The translations under genes and the position numbers were made by a program. From UBA946 sp031550725 (GTDB lineage Bacteria > Bacillota > Clostridia > Oscillospirales > Ruminococcaceae), in NCBI GenBank assembly GCA_031550725.1, contig JAVBOH010000008.1:62001-126000 (forward strand): a DNA stretch of 64,000 nucleotides. Direction: 5' to 3'. Shown one piece after another: positions 34,369 through 43,589 of this stretch; positions within the stretch are counted from its first letter, which is position 1; every line of letters starts with the position of its first letter. The notes beneath the pieces are model-generated. The model saw only the letters and a program-made list of their open reading frames with translations, was not told the origin of the DNA and did no database searches.

Positions 34369-34788
34369 CTACTCATTTGTAATCTCCGCCTTACTTGCTT
34401 TTCGTTTTTTTCTCATATTTCCTCCGATTGATAATCCCACCACAAATCCTATTGGTAATATCAGTGCAAGCAAAGCAACTTCTCTGAAATATACAAAAAA
34501 GTAAAATAAATATACAAATACTGCAAATAAAAGTATTCCTGTGAACACCTTGCGTTTTTCAAGAAAATATGAGAATATCGCTGACAAGACACCCATAACA
34601 ATTGGGGATACAAGTAATAACGATGTGAATGACGATAATATTAATCCTAGTCCATACCACATATTTGTTGTGTCGCTATTCTTAGTAATATAGATTGCAT
34701 ATCCAATGAAATATGTTGCTATACACGCTGTGATACATATAACTGCATATAGAATTTGTTTTAGTATTGATTTTATTTCATGTTTCAT
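34369..34788 (-). CDS. Small four-helix membrane protein
   Basis: 139 residues, not recognised. Four hydrophobic segments at about 12-33, 45-68, 83-102 and 104-122, then a basic tail NMRKKRKASKAEITNE. Start ATG 34786-34788 follows AGGGGCGATG. It is separated by a terminator from the VWA lipoprotein gene upstream. No functional residues stand out. Confidence 0.68.
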   Translation of the reverse strand: MKHEIKSILKQILYAVICITACIATYFIGYAIYITKNSDTTNMWYGLGLILSSFTSLLLVSPIVMGVLSAIFSYFLEKRKVFTGILLFAVFVYLFYFFVYFREVALLALILPIGFVVGLSIGGNMRKKRKASKAEITNE

Positions 34789-34814
34789 GTCATCGCCCCT
34801 ATAAATGTTTGCAT

Positions 34815-34843
34815 AAAAGCGGCTTAAAATCAGCCGCTTTTTA
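34815..34843 (-). terminator. Terminator after the VWA lipoprotein gene
   Basis: 10-bp stem AAAAGCGGCT / AGCCGCTTTT, loop of 7. It closes the sigma/anti-sigma/VWA unit. Confidence 0.75.
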
Positions 34844-34946
34844 ATTATGTTATTGTATGTTACTTCTTATACGGTGTATAATTATTATACAGGATATGGT
34901 GGGGAAAATCAAGCATTACAAAACATTATGAATTATGCTTTATGAA

Positions 34947-36686
34947 TTAATACCCCTCACGTTTCATTGTTCTAACGAGGTATGCAAATTCATCCTTGTA
35001 TTCATCGTTTCTGTAATCATAGCTTTCTAGCATTTCGAGGATTTTTGTACAGCTTGCTGTGCCTTTGTATTCGCTGTTTCTCAAAGTCATGCCAAACATT
35101 GCAACACTTGATGCGAATTTGATATTGTCAGGCATTTTACTTTGATAACTGCCTATTGTTATGGGATATGATATCAGCTTGCTTGTGTCACCATCTGGCT
35201 TTTTGTATCTAAGTGATACTGTGCAGATTTCTGCATTTGGGTCAACTGCTTTTGGTGTGGCCTGATATTTCAGCTCGATTGGGTCTGTATCAACATCCGC
35301 TAGCATTACTTCATATAAGGCTGTTACTGTGTGTCCTGCTCCGATTTCGCCTGCATCCTTTGTGTCATCTGCAAAATCTTTATCCGCCAAGCTTCTATTC
35401 TCATAACCAATTAAGCGATAACCTAAAACATTCTCAGGGTTAAACTCAACCTGAATTTTTACGTCTTTAGCTACTGTAAAAAGTGTGCCTGTCATTTCCT
35501 CTACCAACACTTTCTTTGCTTCCTTTACACTGTCGATATAGCTATAATTTCCATTGCCGTTATCAGCTAGTGTTTCCATTTTATTATCCTTTATATTGCC
35601 TGTGCCAAATCCTAGCACTGACAAAAATACTCCGCTCTCACGCTTTTCCTCTACTAGTTTTTTTAGTCCATCCTCTGTTGAAACACCAACATTTAAGTCG
35701 CCGTCTGTTGCAAGGATTATACGGTTGTTTCCGCCCTTTATAAAATTCTTTTCTGCAAGCTTATATGCACGTTTAATTCCTGCCTCGCCTGCTGTTGAGC
35801 CGCCTGCTGAAAGTGAATTAATCGCATCAACGATTTTTTGCTTGTTTGAACCCTTTTCACCTGCTAGGACAACTTGTTCTGCACCTGCATATGTCACGAT
35901 TGAAATGCGGTCATCCTTATTCAAATTGTCTGCTAACATTGTAAAAGCCTGCTGAACAAGCGGCAATTTATCATCGGAATACATTGAACCGCTGACATCT
36001 ATTAAAAATACCAAGTTCATTGGTACTCTTTCCTCTGTGTCGATATCCTCTGCTTTAAGTCCTATCAGCATTAGCTTTGATTCGTCATTCCATGGGCAGT
36101 CCGCTAGTTCTGTTGTTACAGAAAACGGGTCTGCTCCCTTTGGATTTGCATAATTATAATTAAAGTAGTTTATCATTTCTTCAATACGGATTGATTCAGG
36201 ATTTATATATCCGTTTGCTTCAATCTGACGACGCAAATTTGCATAGCTTGCTGTATCGACATCAATTGAAAATGTTGACAGTGGATTTTGCTTTACTGCT
36301 TTATAGCCATTATCTATTATTGTGTTGTATTCCTCGGTGTTGAAGTAATTGTAATAGCTATCGTCACTATCAGTAAATCCTTCAACATTTGCAGTGCAAT
36401 CATCTGCAGTAGGAAATACATCTGGTGATGGATAATTTTCATCCAAGCCATTCTGTATATCATTATTATTTTTAGTGGTTTGATAATAATACTCGGAGGC
36501 TGTTTCTGTGTTTTGCGGCGCTGTAGCTGCACCATCAAATTGGTCTTGTTCACCAACAACTCTAAAATCATTAAAAGTTTGAGGTGAATATAATTCATCC
36601 GAGTTAGCACATCCTGTGAAAATTCCTGTGAACATTAATGCCGCAACTGTTAAGCTAATACCTTTACATCTATAATTATTTCTCAT
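34947..36686 (-). CDS. VWA-domain lipoprotein (YfbK-like)
   Basis: 579 residues. Signal peptide ending FTGC (Cys26), a disordered Asn/Gln/Thr linker, a VWA-N region (NPLSTFSIDVDTASYANLRR), then a von Willebrand A domain with the metal-dependent adhesion site DVSGSM (about residue 230) and matching Thr and Asp positions (GGSTAGEAG, ILATDGDLNVG). A C-terminal DUF3520 domain (ALYEVMLADVD) follows. It is membrane-tethered on the outside. Such proteins often sit with ECF sigma factors, as here: it is the third gene after the sigma factor and the anti-sigma-like gene. Its partner ligand is unknown. Confidence 0.88.
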   Translation of the reverse strand: MRNNYRCKGISLTVAALMFTGIFTGCANSDELYSPQTFNDFRVVGEQDQFDGAATAPQNTETASEYYYQTTKNNNDIQNGLDENYPSPDVFPTADDCTANVEGFTDSDDSYYNYFNTEEYNTIIDNGYKAVKQNPLSTFSIDVDTASYANLRRQIEANGYINPESIRIEEMINYFNYNYANPKGADPFSVTTELADCPWNDESKLMLIGLKAEDIDTEERVPMNLVFLIDVSGSMYSDDKLPLVQQAFTMLADNLNKDDRISIVTYAGAEQVVLAGEKGSNKQKIVDAINSLSAGGSTAGEAGIKRAYKLAEKNFIKGGNNRIILATDGDLNVGVSTEDGLKKLVEEKRESGVFLSVLGFGTGNIKDNKMETLADNGNGNYSYIDSVKEAKKVLVEEMTGTLFTVAKDVKIQVEFNPENVLGYRLIGYENRSLADKDFADDTKDAGEIGAGHTVTALYEVMLADVDTDPIELKYQATPKAVDPNAEICTVSLRYKKPDGDTSKLISYPITIGSYQSKMPDNIKFASSVAMFGMTLRNSEYKGTASCTKILEMLESYDYRNDEYKDEFAYLVRTMKREGY

Positions 36687-36775
36687 AAAAATTCATCCTT
36701 TCAAAACGTATACCTTATGTCATTATTTGCGTTAACGAATTCGACCGTCGTCGTTTCGTTTTATGTGGGTATCTT

Positions 36776-36815
36776 TGCGGGGTGCGGGCGAACACAGTTC
36801 GCCCCTACATTATTT
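36776..36815. repeat. Dispersed hairpin repeat between anti-sigma and VWA genes
   Basis: GGGCGAAC / GTTCGCCC perfect 8-bp stem (36785-36803), preceded by GCGGGGTGC and followed by CCTACAT. The best-preserved member of the family; it overlaps the stop region of the anti-sigma-like gene. Confidence 0.8.
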
Positions 36816-37736
36816 ATTTCGGATTTCTTTCCATTTTTCAAGCAATAGGGGTAAATCGCTCGTATAGGAAAATTTCATGCGGTCATAAAAGAAATCATCG
36901 GCTTTGCCTTTTGGATAGATTACATCAATGCTTTTACCGTCTGCATCAAGTGTACTCCAGCCGTTGTGGAATATCATTCCTCCATCAAGCGTTATCTCAA
37001 TCTGCGGTGCGTTATCAAATACTAACTCATATTCGCCGTCCTTGTTTGTTTTAAGTGGCAATAGGTATTCCCTATTTTCTAACATGATAAAATTTGTTGC
37101 ACTTGCAATTGTAAGTGTTTCAGGACAATCTTCATCAAACTCATTGCCTGCTCGCTTTAACTCATATACAAACTCATTGCCTGTGTCGCTTAAATATACC
37201 TTATCTACTATAACATCCATGAAAATTTCAGTTTCGGCAAGCACGTTTTCTTCAACGAAATAATCATCGCCGACAGGCTTTGCATTTAACATATTGACGA
37301 AATTTACTGTGTCGGCTAGGTTTAGATTTTCATATAAAACTGATTCGCCATATGATGATGTTGTTATTTGAGTTTGCGCAGGTGACATATCATTGCCATC
37401 AGCCGCAGCTGCTGTTGTACTTACTGTTGCCTCATACTCATATGACGGCGATATATCATTCATATCTGCTGACATATTAGACTTGCTAATGCTATTATTC
37501 ATGCTGCCTATTATTGCAGGGATTGCAATTATCAATGCGATGCAAGCTGCGGCAACTCCTAGCTGCTTATTATTCGCTATTCTTTTTCGGCGGATTTCAG
37601 GATTTTCTGTTGATGTAATTCTATTCTCTGGCTTTTCTTCTATACTTTTATCAATTTTCTCCCAAAGTTTATCCATATCCGGTGCAGATTCCTTTGCATA
37701 CTCGTTATAAATTTGCTTTAGCTGTTTTTCATTCAT
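36810..37736 (-). CDS. Probable anti-sigma factor, single-pass membrane protein
   Basis: 308 residues from ATG 37734-37736, which follows AAAGGAGGTG. N-terminal 70 residues are cytoplasmic and helical (QLKQIYNEYAKESAPDMDKL). One membrane helix (LGVAAACIALIIAIPAIIG) sits near 80-98. A 200-residue extracytoplasmic domain with a Thr-rich linker follows. Its start overlaps the stop of the ECF sigma gene (ATGA), so translation is coupled. The arrangement is that of a sigma factor with its membrane-bound inhibitor; no zinc HCC motif is seen, so the inhibitory domain is of another type. It could sense a wall or envelope signal through its outer domain. Confidence 0.75.
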   Translation of the reverse strand: MNEKQLKQIYNEYAKESAPDMDKLWEKIDKSIEEKPENRITSTENPEIRRKRIANNKQLGVAAACIALIIAIPAIIGSMNNSISKSNMSADMNDISPSYEYEATVSTTAAAADGNDMSPAQTQITTSSYGESVLYENLNLADTVNFVNMLNAKPVGDDYFVEENVLAETEIFMDVIVDKVYLSDTGNEFVYELKRAGNEFDEDCPETLTIASATNFIMLENREYLLPLKTNKDGEYELVFDNAPQIEITLDGGMIFHNGWSTLDADGKSIDVIYPKGKADDFFYDRMKFSYTSDLPLLLEKWKEIRNK

Positions 37737-38290
37737 ATCATCTGCACCTCCTTTACGGTTTTCTTTAGTTTTGCAAGTGCGGTACGGTATTTCCATGATA
37801 CCGTTCCAAGCGGTTTTCCTAAGACTTCTGCGATATCCTTAAACGTCATTTCTGCCAGCAGATGCATATTCACAATTTCTCTTTCACCGTCATCAAGCGT
37901 TTTTAGTGCCTCATGTATAGACAGCTTTTCTACTACTGCGTTTTCGGTATTTGTGGTGTCAGCGATTTCATTATGTGCAGTTTCTTCATTTTGCTCCTCA
38001 TCGACCGTGAGAAGCTCCCTGCGATTTTTTCTGATATAATCCACTGCCATGTTTCTTGCGATGGTCATTAGCCAGCGTTTGTGCTTGCCGCCAAAGCAAT
38101 ATGTATCTGCGATATTCCAAAGCTTAATGAAAAATTCCGAAGTTACATCCTCAGCGTCCTGTGGATTTTTTAATACCTGCATTACTACATTGTATATCGT
38201 CCTGCCGTATTCCTCGTAAATTTCTTTTAAACCTGTTTTATCGCCTTTTTGAATACTTCGTATATGAAGTTCAAATCGACTGTCAGTCAT
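37733..38290 (-). CDS. ECF-type RNA polymerase sigma factor
   Basis: 185 residues. Region 2 (TIYNVVMQVLKNPQDAEDVT, then WLMTIARNMAVDYIRKNRR) and region 4 (EALKTLDDGEREIVNMHL, then LGKPLGTVSWKYRTALAKL) are complete. Start ATG 38288-38290 follows AAGGGG by 11 bases; the frame extends to 38320 but that start lacks a site. It overlaps the membrane protein gene downstream. It should direct transcription of a small regulon, including probably its own operon. Which ECF group it belongs to cannot be told here. Confidence 0.93.
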   Translation of the reverse strand: MTDSRFELHIRSIQKGDKTGLKEIYEEYGRTIYNVVMQVLKNPQDAEDVTSEFFIKLWNIADTYCFGGKHKRWLMTIARNMAVDYIRKNRRELLTVDEEQNEETAHNEIADTTNTENAVVEKLSIHEALKTLDDGEREIVNMHLLAEMTFKDIAEVLGKPLGTVSWKYRTALAKLKKTVKEVQMI

Positions 38291-38373
38291 GATGAGATTT
38301 ACCCCTTTCCGCCTTTGCATATTTTATATACGTTTTTGATGATGAATTTTTATGGTGGTATTTTGTATAAAAT

Positions 38374-38405
38374 TATCCGTCCGATTTTGGTAAAAAGGAC
38401 GGATA
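38374..38405 (-). terminator. Terminator of the prmC/DUF6630 operon
   Basis: 9-bp stem TATCCGTCC / GGACGGATA with a loop of 14; the minus-strand tail is AATTTT. It also lies in the upstream region of the ECF sigma gene. Confidence 0.6.
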
Positions 38406-38445
38406 TAGCTTATCAGTATTGGTTTTTATATTGTATGAAATATCA

Positions 38446-39087
38446 TTACATTATCTGTGCATATGTAATTCTATGTTTAATGGAATTTGCAAGTGAACTG
38501 ATTTTGTTTAGCTTTTCAACGTTAATCGGGAATATTACATAGCTGTCGCTGTCGATATCAATTGCTCCGATACAGATACCCTTTTCAGACCATGCGCTGT
38601 CAAGATATCCGCACCAGTCACATATATCTCCAGTTTCAAGCATTGCATTTTCCATCGCAGGTGTTATTGTAAGATGTAGTTTTTCTATACCTTTAAGCTT
38701 TTTCAGCTTATATATAAACTTGGCTTTTTCACAGTTGTGGCCAAGCTCGACGGCATAGTTATTACGTATTAAACAATCAACGATGCCTATCCATTTCAGT
38801 GTATCCTTGCCAGAATCTTTATTAAGCGACCTTTTGTTATACTCATCCTCATGCTCGCTCAGATATTCCGCTAGATTGAAAATACACTTATTAGCCTCAC
38901 CGATTGCTTTTTCATCATTATACATCAGAAGTTCGGCAATTTCTAGGCGGACTGCTTTTATATCAACTGTTATTTCATCGAAATCGAGTGAGGTTTCTTC
39001 AATTTCAATGTCGGCGATGATGTTTTCCTCCCTAGTTTTAACAGGCTCGCTCTTTTGCTTTTTCTTGAAAATATCAAATAATCCCAT
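38446..39087 (-). CDS. DUF6630-like protein
   Basis: 213 residues from ATG 39085-39087, chosen for AAAGGACGG 8 bases upstream. The N-terminus (MGLFDIFKKKQKSE) is a short basic leader; the rest is a soluble alpha/beta protein. The ICDWCGYLDSAWSEKG and DIDSDSYVIFP blocks fit the uncharacterised DUF6630 family as I remember it; this is not certain. It is the last gene of the leftward operon after prmC (80 bp gap). Confidence 0.65.
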   Translation of the reverse strand: MGLFDIFKKKQKSEPVKTREENIIADIEIEETSLDFDEITVDIKAVRLEIAELLMYNDEKAIGEANKCIFNLAEYLSEHEDEYNKRSLNKDSGKDTLKWIGIVDCLIRNNYAVELGHNCEKAKFIYKLKKLKGIEKLHLTITPAMENAMLETGDICDWCGYLDSAWSEKGICIGAIDIDSDSYVIFPINVEKLNKISSLANSIKHRITYAQIM

Positions 39088-39128
39088 AATCTTTACCGTC
39101 CTTTCATCTTGTAAGTGAAGTGTGAATT

Positions 39129-39163
39129 TTTTGAGGGAGCGAATGAACACAGTCGTCCCTGCA
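39129..39163. repeat. Degenerate hairpin repeat between prmC and the DUF6630-like gene
   Basis: AGGGAGCGA ... TCGTCCCT, with AACACAG in the loop as in the copy at 36785. Diverged. Confidence 0.5.
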
Positions 39164-39167
39164 CAAG

Positions 39168-40055
39168 CTATTCATCTAATTTTAATGCTGTTACTACTCT
39201 GTCATTTCCGCTTAGGTCTTTTATGATTTTTATATTATAATACAAGCCACTTTTTTCTAGCATTTGTGATACTGCTGTGCCTTGCTCATATCCTATTTCA
39301 AATGCCAGCAAACCATCTTTTTTCAAGATTTCTGCCCATAGACATGAAATAACACGATAAAACTTTAAGCCGTCCATGCCGCCATGCAATGCCATTTCAG
39401 GCTCATATGTTACTTCCGTCTGAAGCTCTCCCATTTCCTTATCTGTTAAATATGGCGGGTTTGATACGACACAATCAAGTTTTATATAATCACCCACGCT
39501 GTCAGGGTCGCAGAAATTATCAAGCAGTTCACCATTCATAACGTCACCCTTTAATAGCTTGACATTCGCATTATTCATTCGCACATTCTCGACAAGATAT
39601 GGGAACGCTTCGGATGATAGTTCAACAGCAAAAACATGGGCATTGGGGATTTTCTTGCTTAAAGTAATCGCTATACATCCACTGCCTGAACATAGGTCTA
39701 TTATATCTGGTTCGGCATTACCGATAGATTTATAATGCGAAATAATTGTATCAACGAGGATTTCTGTATCAGGTCTTGGTATTAACACACCCTCGCCAAC
39801 TTTAAAAGGCAAGCCGTAAAATTCCCATGATCCCAGCAGATACTGCAAGGGTTCGCCCTTTACACGTTTTTTTGCTATATCCATTACTTTTACTATGAGT
39901 TTTTCATCAGCGGTTTCATCTTTTTTTAGCGGAAGTTCAATTGCTTTGACTTTTAATATGTCCTCTAAAATACACCCTGTTTCAAATTCATAGTCAGGTA
40001 TATCAGCGTCTTTAAGCTGTGTTTTTATATTGATATAAACTTCACCTATTGTCAT
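39168..40055 (-). CDS. prmC: Peptide chain release factor N5-glutamine methyltransferase
   Basis: 295 residues. N-terminal helical release-factor-binding domain, then a SAM methyltransferase with IIDLCSGSGCIAITLS and the catalytic NPPY motif (CVVSNPPYLT). It methylates the GGQ glutamine of RF1 and RF2. ATG 40053-40055. The upstream partner is the DUF1385 gene, a pairing common in Clostridia, though prfA is not adjacent here. Confidence 0.95.
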   Translation of the reverse strand: MTIGEVYINIKTQLKDADIPDYEFETGCILEDILKVKAIELPLKKDETADEKLIVKVMDIAKKRVKGEPLQYLLGSWEFYGLPFKVGEGVLIPRPDTEILVDTIISHYKSIGNAEPDIIDLCSGSGCIAITLSKKIPNAHVFAVELSSEAFPYLVENVRMNNANVKLLKGDVMNGELLDNFCDPDSVGDYIKLDCVVSNPPYLTDKEMGELQTEVTYEPEMALHGGMDGLKFYRVISCLWAEILKKDGLLAFEIGYEQGTAVSQMLEKSGLYYNIKIIKDLSGNDRVVTALKLDE

Positions 40056-40080
40056 TTTTTATGGCCATCCTTCTCTAAAA

Positions 40081-40120
40081 GAGTTCGGATGTTTTGTATA
40101 TATATACAAAACTCCGAGTT
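40081..40120. repeat. Dispersed palindrome TTCGGAGTTTTGT, copy 3 (inverted)
   Basis: AGTTCGGATGTTTTGT and ACAAAACTCCGAGTT flank a TA-rich loop. The reverse complement matches copy 1 almost base for base in both arms. It lies between prmC and the DUF1385 gene; a further short dyad TGAAAATTTATTTTCA follows. Confidence 0.75.
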
Positions 40121-40175
40121 TGAAAATTTATTTTCAAACTTTCTCCTTATTCACAGTACCCCAAAAGTATTGTGT

Positions 40176-41132
40176 TTACCACTTATCATCCTCTTTATCC
40201 TTTGGCAAGCATGGCGTTAAGGCCGCTATTGCACATTCTATCTGCTGGTCATTCGGTTCTTTTGTTGTGATGTGCTGCAGCCACACTCCTGGCGCAGACA
40301 TGATTTTTGTTAGAAAATTATCATATCGTCCTGCTAGCTTGATTAGCTCATATGCCACTGATGCTTCAGGAATTAGGCATAGCATTTGTATGCCAAAACG
40401 CAGCCACATATTTGTTCTTGGCAAAAATATACCGACAACAATACTTATTATAAGCACGAGAATGATAAAGCTTGTTCCGCAGCGTGGATGAAAGCGAGTG
40501 TGCTTTTTTACGTTTTCTACGGTTAACTCATCCATCGCTTCATAGCAGGCTATTGATTTATGCTCTGCTCCATGATACTCAAATGTTGTTTTTATTGATG
40601 GCATAAATGAAATTGCATACATATAAATTACGATGAGTAAAAGTCTGATTAGACCCTCGATATATGGACGTGCTGTTTCTGGTGTTCCTAGCTTAACAAG
40701 GATATTTGCCGCTCCGATTGGACCACCCTTGAATACGATAAGCGAGAAAGCAAACGCTATAACCACCGCAATTATTGATATAATCGGCACTAGCTTTTCA
40801 CCAAATTTATCGGTTAGCCACTGCTCGAATTTTGTTAGTTCTTCTTCCTCGTCATCATCTGTTATCTGCTTTTCTGCGGATTTCATTGTGCAGCGTACAC
40901 CCTCTATTGTGCTTGCGAAAAAGTTTATACATCCTCTGATAAATGGTGCTTTTCTGTACCATGGTGCTGTTTTGCCGTTTTTTACATCCCATTCCTCGAC
41001 ATCAATTGTACCATTCGGCAATCGGCAAGCCATTGCGGCTTTGTCGATACCTCTCATATATACGCCCTCGATTAGTGCTTGTCCGCCTATTTTGGACTTG
41101 AATTTGCTTTCTGTCTTTTCAGTTTTACTCAT
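40176..41132 (-). CDS. DUF1385 family membrane protein
   Basis: 318 residues. N-terminal KIGGQALIEGVYMRG block, a cytoplasmic acidic stretch (DDDEEEELTKFEQW), then three to four membrane helices and the family signature EYHGAEHKSIACYEA followed by TRFHPRCGTSF. The HGAEHK and HPRCG motifs suggest metal binding at a membrane active site. The family's reaction is unknown. It is encoded beside prmC in many Firmicutes, as here. Confidence 0.9.
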   Translation of the reverse strand: MSKTEKTESKFKSKIGGQALIEGVYMRGIDKAAMACRLPNGTIDVEEWDVKNGKTAPWYRKAPFIRGCINFFASTIEGVRCTMKSAEKQITDDDEEEELTKFEQWLTDKFGEKLVPIISIIAVVIAFAFSLIVFKGGPIGAANILVKLGTPETARPYIEGLIRLLLIVIYMYAISFMPSIKTTFEYHGAEHKSIACYEAMDELTVENVKKHTRFHPRCGTSFIILVLIISIVVGIFLPRTNMWLRFGIQMLCLIPEASVAYELIKLAGRYDNFLTKIMSAPGVWLQHITTKEPNDQQIECAIAALTPCLPKDKEDDKW

Positions 41133-41212
41133 TATTTTAATTAGCCTCTTTCATTGTATAGATTTGTTGAAATATAGATGTCAATGAGATAAAAAATGAC
41201 ATCTTAATTTAT

Positions 41213-42619
41213 TTACGTTTTAATTTCAACCGGCAATGTAATTGAAACGGTTGTACCTACGCCTTGTTCACTAAAAACATTTAGTCTGCCGTTGTGCATT
41301 GTGATGATTTCATCCGCTACGGCTAATCCTATCCCTGAACCTCGTCGTGTATGGTTTGCTTTATAGAACTTCGTTTTTATCTTTGGCAAATCCTGCTCGC
41401 TTATTCCACAGCCTGTATCGGAAATATCAATTTCGACATGGTTTGCATCTGGCATTAACGCTCTTATTGAAACACGTCCGCCGCTGTCGGAATATTTTAT
41501 TGCGTTGTCTATAACATTAATAAAAACCTGCCTTAGTCTGTTTCGGTCACCAAAAATGAACGGAAGCATATCAGGCTCGTCATATATAACCTCAATACCC
41601 TCTCTTTTTGCTCGCTCTGTATAAATCAGGACTGCATCGCCTAGTTCAGCGAGGATATCCATGTTTGCTTTCTGAAGTAAAAACTTGCCATTTTGCATTC
41701 GTGAGAAGTCTAACAGCTCCTCTACCATTTGTGAAAGGCGTTCAGTTTCGCCCGTTATTACCCGCATACCTTTTCCAACGGTTTCTTCGTCATCAGGCAT
41801 TGACGCTATTGTTTCTGCCCAGCCTTTTATTGCGGTTAACGGCGTTCGGAGTTCGTGTGATACGCTTGATATAAAGTCATTTTTCATGTTTTCTGAAATT
41901 GCGAGTTCTTCTGCCATGTGGTTGATTGTATCACACAGCTCACCTATCTCGTCATCTTTTTTCTTTGTTATTCGCATTGAGAAGTCGCCGACTGCATAAC
42001 GTTTTGCGGTATTGCTTAGCTGTCTTACTGGTATTACGATTGATTTTATGAAATATGAGCCGGAGAAAAACATCAGCACTAATATTGCTAGGCTTATTAT
42101 AACTAGAGCTAACACCCACATATTTATTTGCTTGTCGATATTGTTTAGTGAGCTTACTACTCGGACTGCGGTGTAGCCCGATGAGTTTGGTGGTGTTACC
42201 ACGCATATTGCCATGATGTGTTCGCCTGATGGTATTTTGCCTGTTGCATAGCCGCTTACGCCGTTTTCGATTGCATCGTTATAGTCTGATAAGACTGTGT
42301 TTATTTCAGGAATAAAGCCTGATGACGTTATTGCTACCTCACCTTTTGCGTTTATTACCATTAGTTCCATTTTTTCTTTTTCCGACCAGTCCTCGAGCAT
42401 TTTTCTTAAGTCGGCGGAAAATTTTGCGGGGGTTTCGTTATATGAAGTTTGTAATGCGCTTGAAATCATGTTCATTCGGGTGATCATGAATTGTCTGGCG
42501 GAGTTGTAGTAATAGTTTTTTATGAAAAGTGATACAGAGATTACTATTCCTAGCAGGATTACGAAGATTACTCCGACACTATTGACAACCCAGCGCTGCG
42601 TTATCGTGGTGCGCCGCAA
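41213..42619 (-). CDS. Membrane sensor histidine kinase with HAMP domain
   Basis: 468 residues. Two membrane helices (about 11-33 and 160-183) enclose a 125-residue outer sensor domain. HAMP follows, then a HisKA domain with phosphoacceptor block FISSVSHELRTPLTAIKGW, and an ATPase domain with N box NVIDNAIKYS, G1 DTGCGI and G2 GSGIGLAV. Start is TTG 42617-42619, supported by AGGTGAG 6 bases before it; no ATG occurs until the first helix is past. It pairs with the OmpR-type regulator upstream, though 235 bp of structured DNA separates them. Signal unknown. Confidence 0.93.
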   Translation of the reverse strand: MRRTTITQRWVVNSVGVIFVILLGIVISVSLFIKNYYYNSARQFMITRMNMISSALQTSYNETPAKFSADLRKMLEDWSEKEKMELMVINAKGEVAITSSGFIPEINTVLSDYNDAIENGVSGYATGKIPSGEHIMAICVVTPPNSSGYTAVRVVSSLNNIDKQINMWVLALVIISLAILVLMFFSGSYFIKSIVIPVRQLSNTAKRYAVGDFSMRITKKKDDEIGELCDTINHMAEELAISENMKNDFISSVSHELRTPLTAIKGWAETIASMPDDEETVGKGMRVITGETERLSQMVEELLDFSRMQNGKFLLQKANMDILAELGDAVLIYTERAKREGIEVIYDEPDMLPFIFGDRNRLRQVFINVIDNAIKYSDSGGRVSIRALMPDANHVEIDISDTGCGISEQDLPKIKTKFYKANHTRRGSGIGLAVADEIITMHNGRLNVFSEQGVGTTVSITLPVEIKT

Positions 42620-42854
42620 ATATGCTCACCTACTTTCGTTCCTTTTTCAATATCTTGCACAACGCCTTAGCGAAGCGATAATACAGTTTCCAAAGTGGCG
42701 TCCCATTTTGGCGAGAATACTTAAGGGCTAGCAGCCCTTAAGTCGCTTTTCGCAGAAAGCGAAGTCCTCGACCCTGCGATTTTTGGAAAAAATCGAGTAA
42801 ACTTTAAATGATTTTCACTATATGAAAATTGCTGTGCCGTGGTGCTTTAATACT
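42620..42854 (-). other. Structured, GC-richer spacer between response regulator and kinase genes
   Basis: On the minus strand it can fold into several stems: ATTTTCA / TGAAAAT, CGCTTT / AAAGCG, and the perfect CTTAAGGGCT / AGCCCTTAAG (42719-42742), with further CCAAA / TTTGG and TTATCGCTTCG pairings. None ends in a T tract. Two-component genes are usually tightly spaced, so this insert is unusual. No open frame is convincing. Confidence 0.5.
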
Positions 42855-43571
42855 TTATTCGTTGTCCTGCTTAACCGACCACTTATACCCAAATCCCCAG
42901 ATAGTCGATATAAATCTAGGATTTGACGGCTCATCCTCAATCTTCATTCTAATTCTTCTGATATTTACGTCAACTATCTTATCATCCCCAAAATAGTTAA
43001 CTCCCCATATATGTGTAAGTATACTTAGTCTATCCAAGGCTGTTTCCTGATTATTCAGAAAATACTCAATTATCTGATACTCCACCTGTGTCAAATCAAT
43101 CAAGACCCCATTCTTAGTCACAGTACGGCTTTTTTGATTAAGCTCAAATGGTCCTGATATAATAACTGGATCTTCCGTTGCTTCATGTACCTGCGCTGTC
43201 ATGCTAACTCGTCTGTAAATCGCATCGATACGTGCTGTCAGCTCCGATGGCGAAAATGGCTTTGTAATGTAATCATCAGCTCCAAGCATCAAACCACTTA
43301 CTTTATCCATCTCTTGTGTTTTTGCAGAAAGCATTATTATGCCTATTGTGCTGCTCTTTTTACGCAGTTCCTTACATACCTGAAAGCCATCAATCCCTGG
43401 CATCATAATGTCTAAAAGCGCAATGTCAAACGCTCCCTTTTCATTCTCAAAAACCTCAAGTGCTTTCTCACCGCAGTTAACATCAACAACCTCATAACCT
43501 GCTCGCTTTAAATTAATTACGACAAAATCTCTTATTACATCTTCATCTTCACATACTAGTATACGTTTCAT
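42855..43571 (-). CDS. OmpR-family response regulator
   Basis: 238 residues. Receiver domain with the acidic pair (VCEDEDVI), phosphoacceptor Asp in ALLDIMMPGIDG, and Lys in ITKPFSPSE. A winged-helix DNA-binding domain (LDRLSILTHIWGVNYFGDD, then VDVNIRRIRMKIE) follows. Start ATG 43569-43571 follows AAAGGATG by 8 bases. It is encoded between a lipoprotein gene (18 bp gap) and its likely histidine kinase partner. Confidence 0.95.
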   Translation of the reverse strand: MKRILVCEDEDVIRDFVVINLKRAGYEVVDVNCGEKALEVFENEKGAFDIALLDIMMPGIDGFQVCKELRKKSSTIGIIMLSAKTQEMDKVSGLMLGADDYITKPFSPSELTARIDAIYRRVSMTAQVHEATEDPVIISGPFELNQKSRTVTKNGVLIDLTQVEYQIIEYFLNNQETALDRLSILTHIWGVNYFGDDKIVDVNIRRIRMKIEDEPSNPRFISTIWGFGYKWSVKQDNE

Positions 43572-43589
43572 TTTAATCATCCTTTCTGT

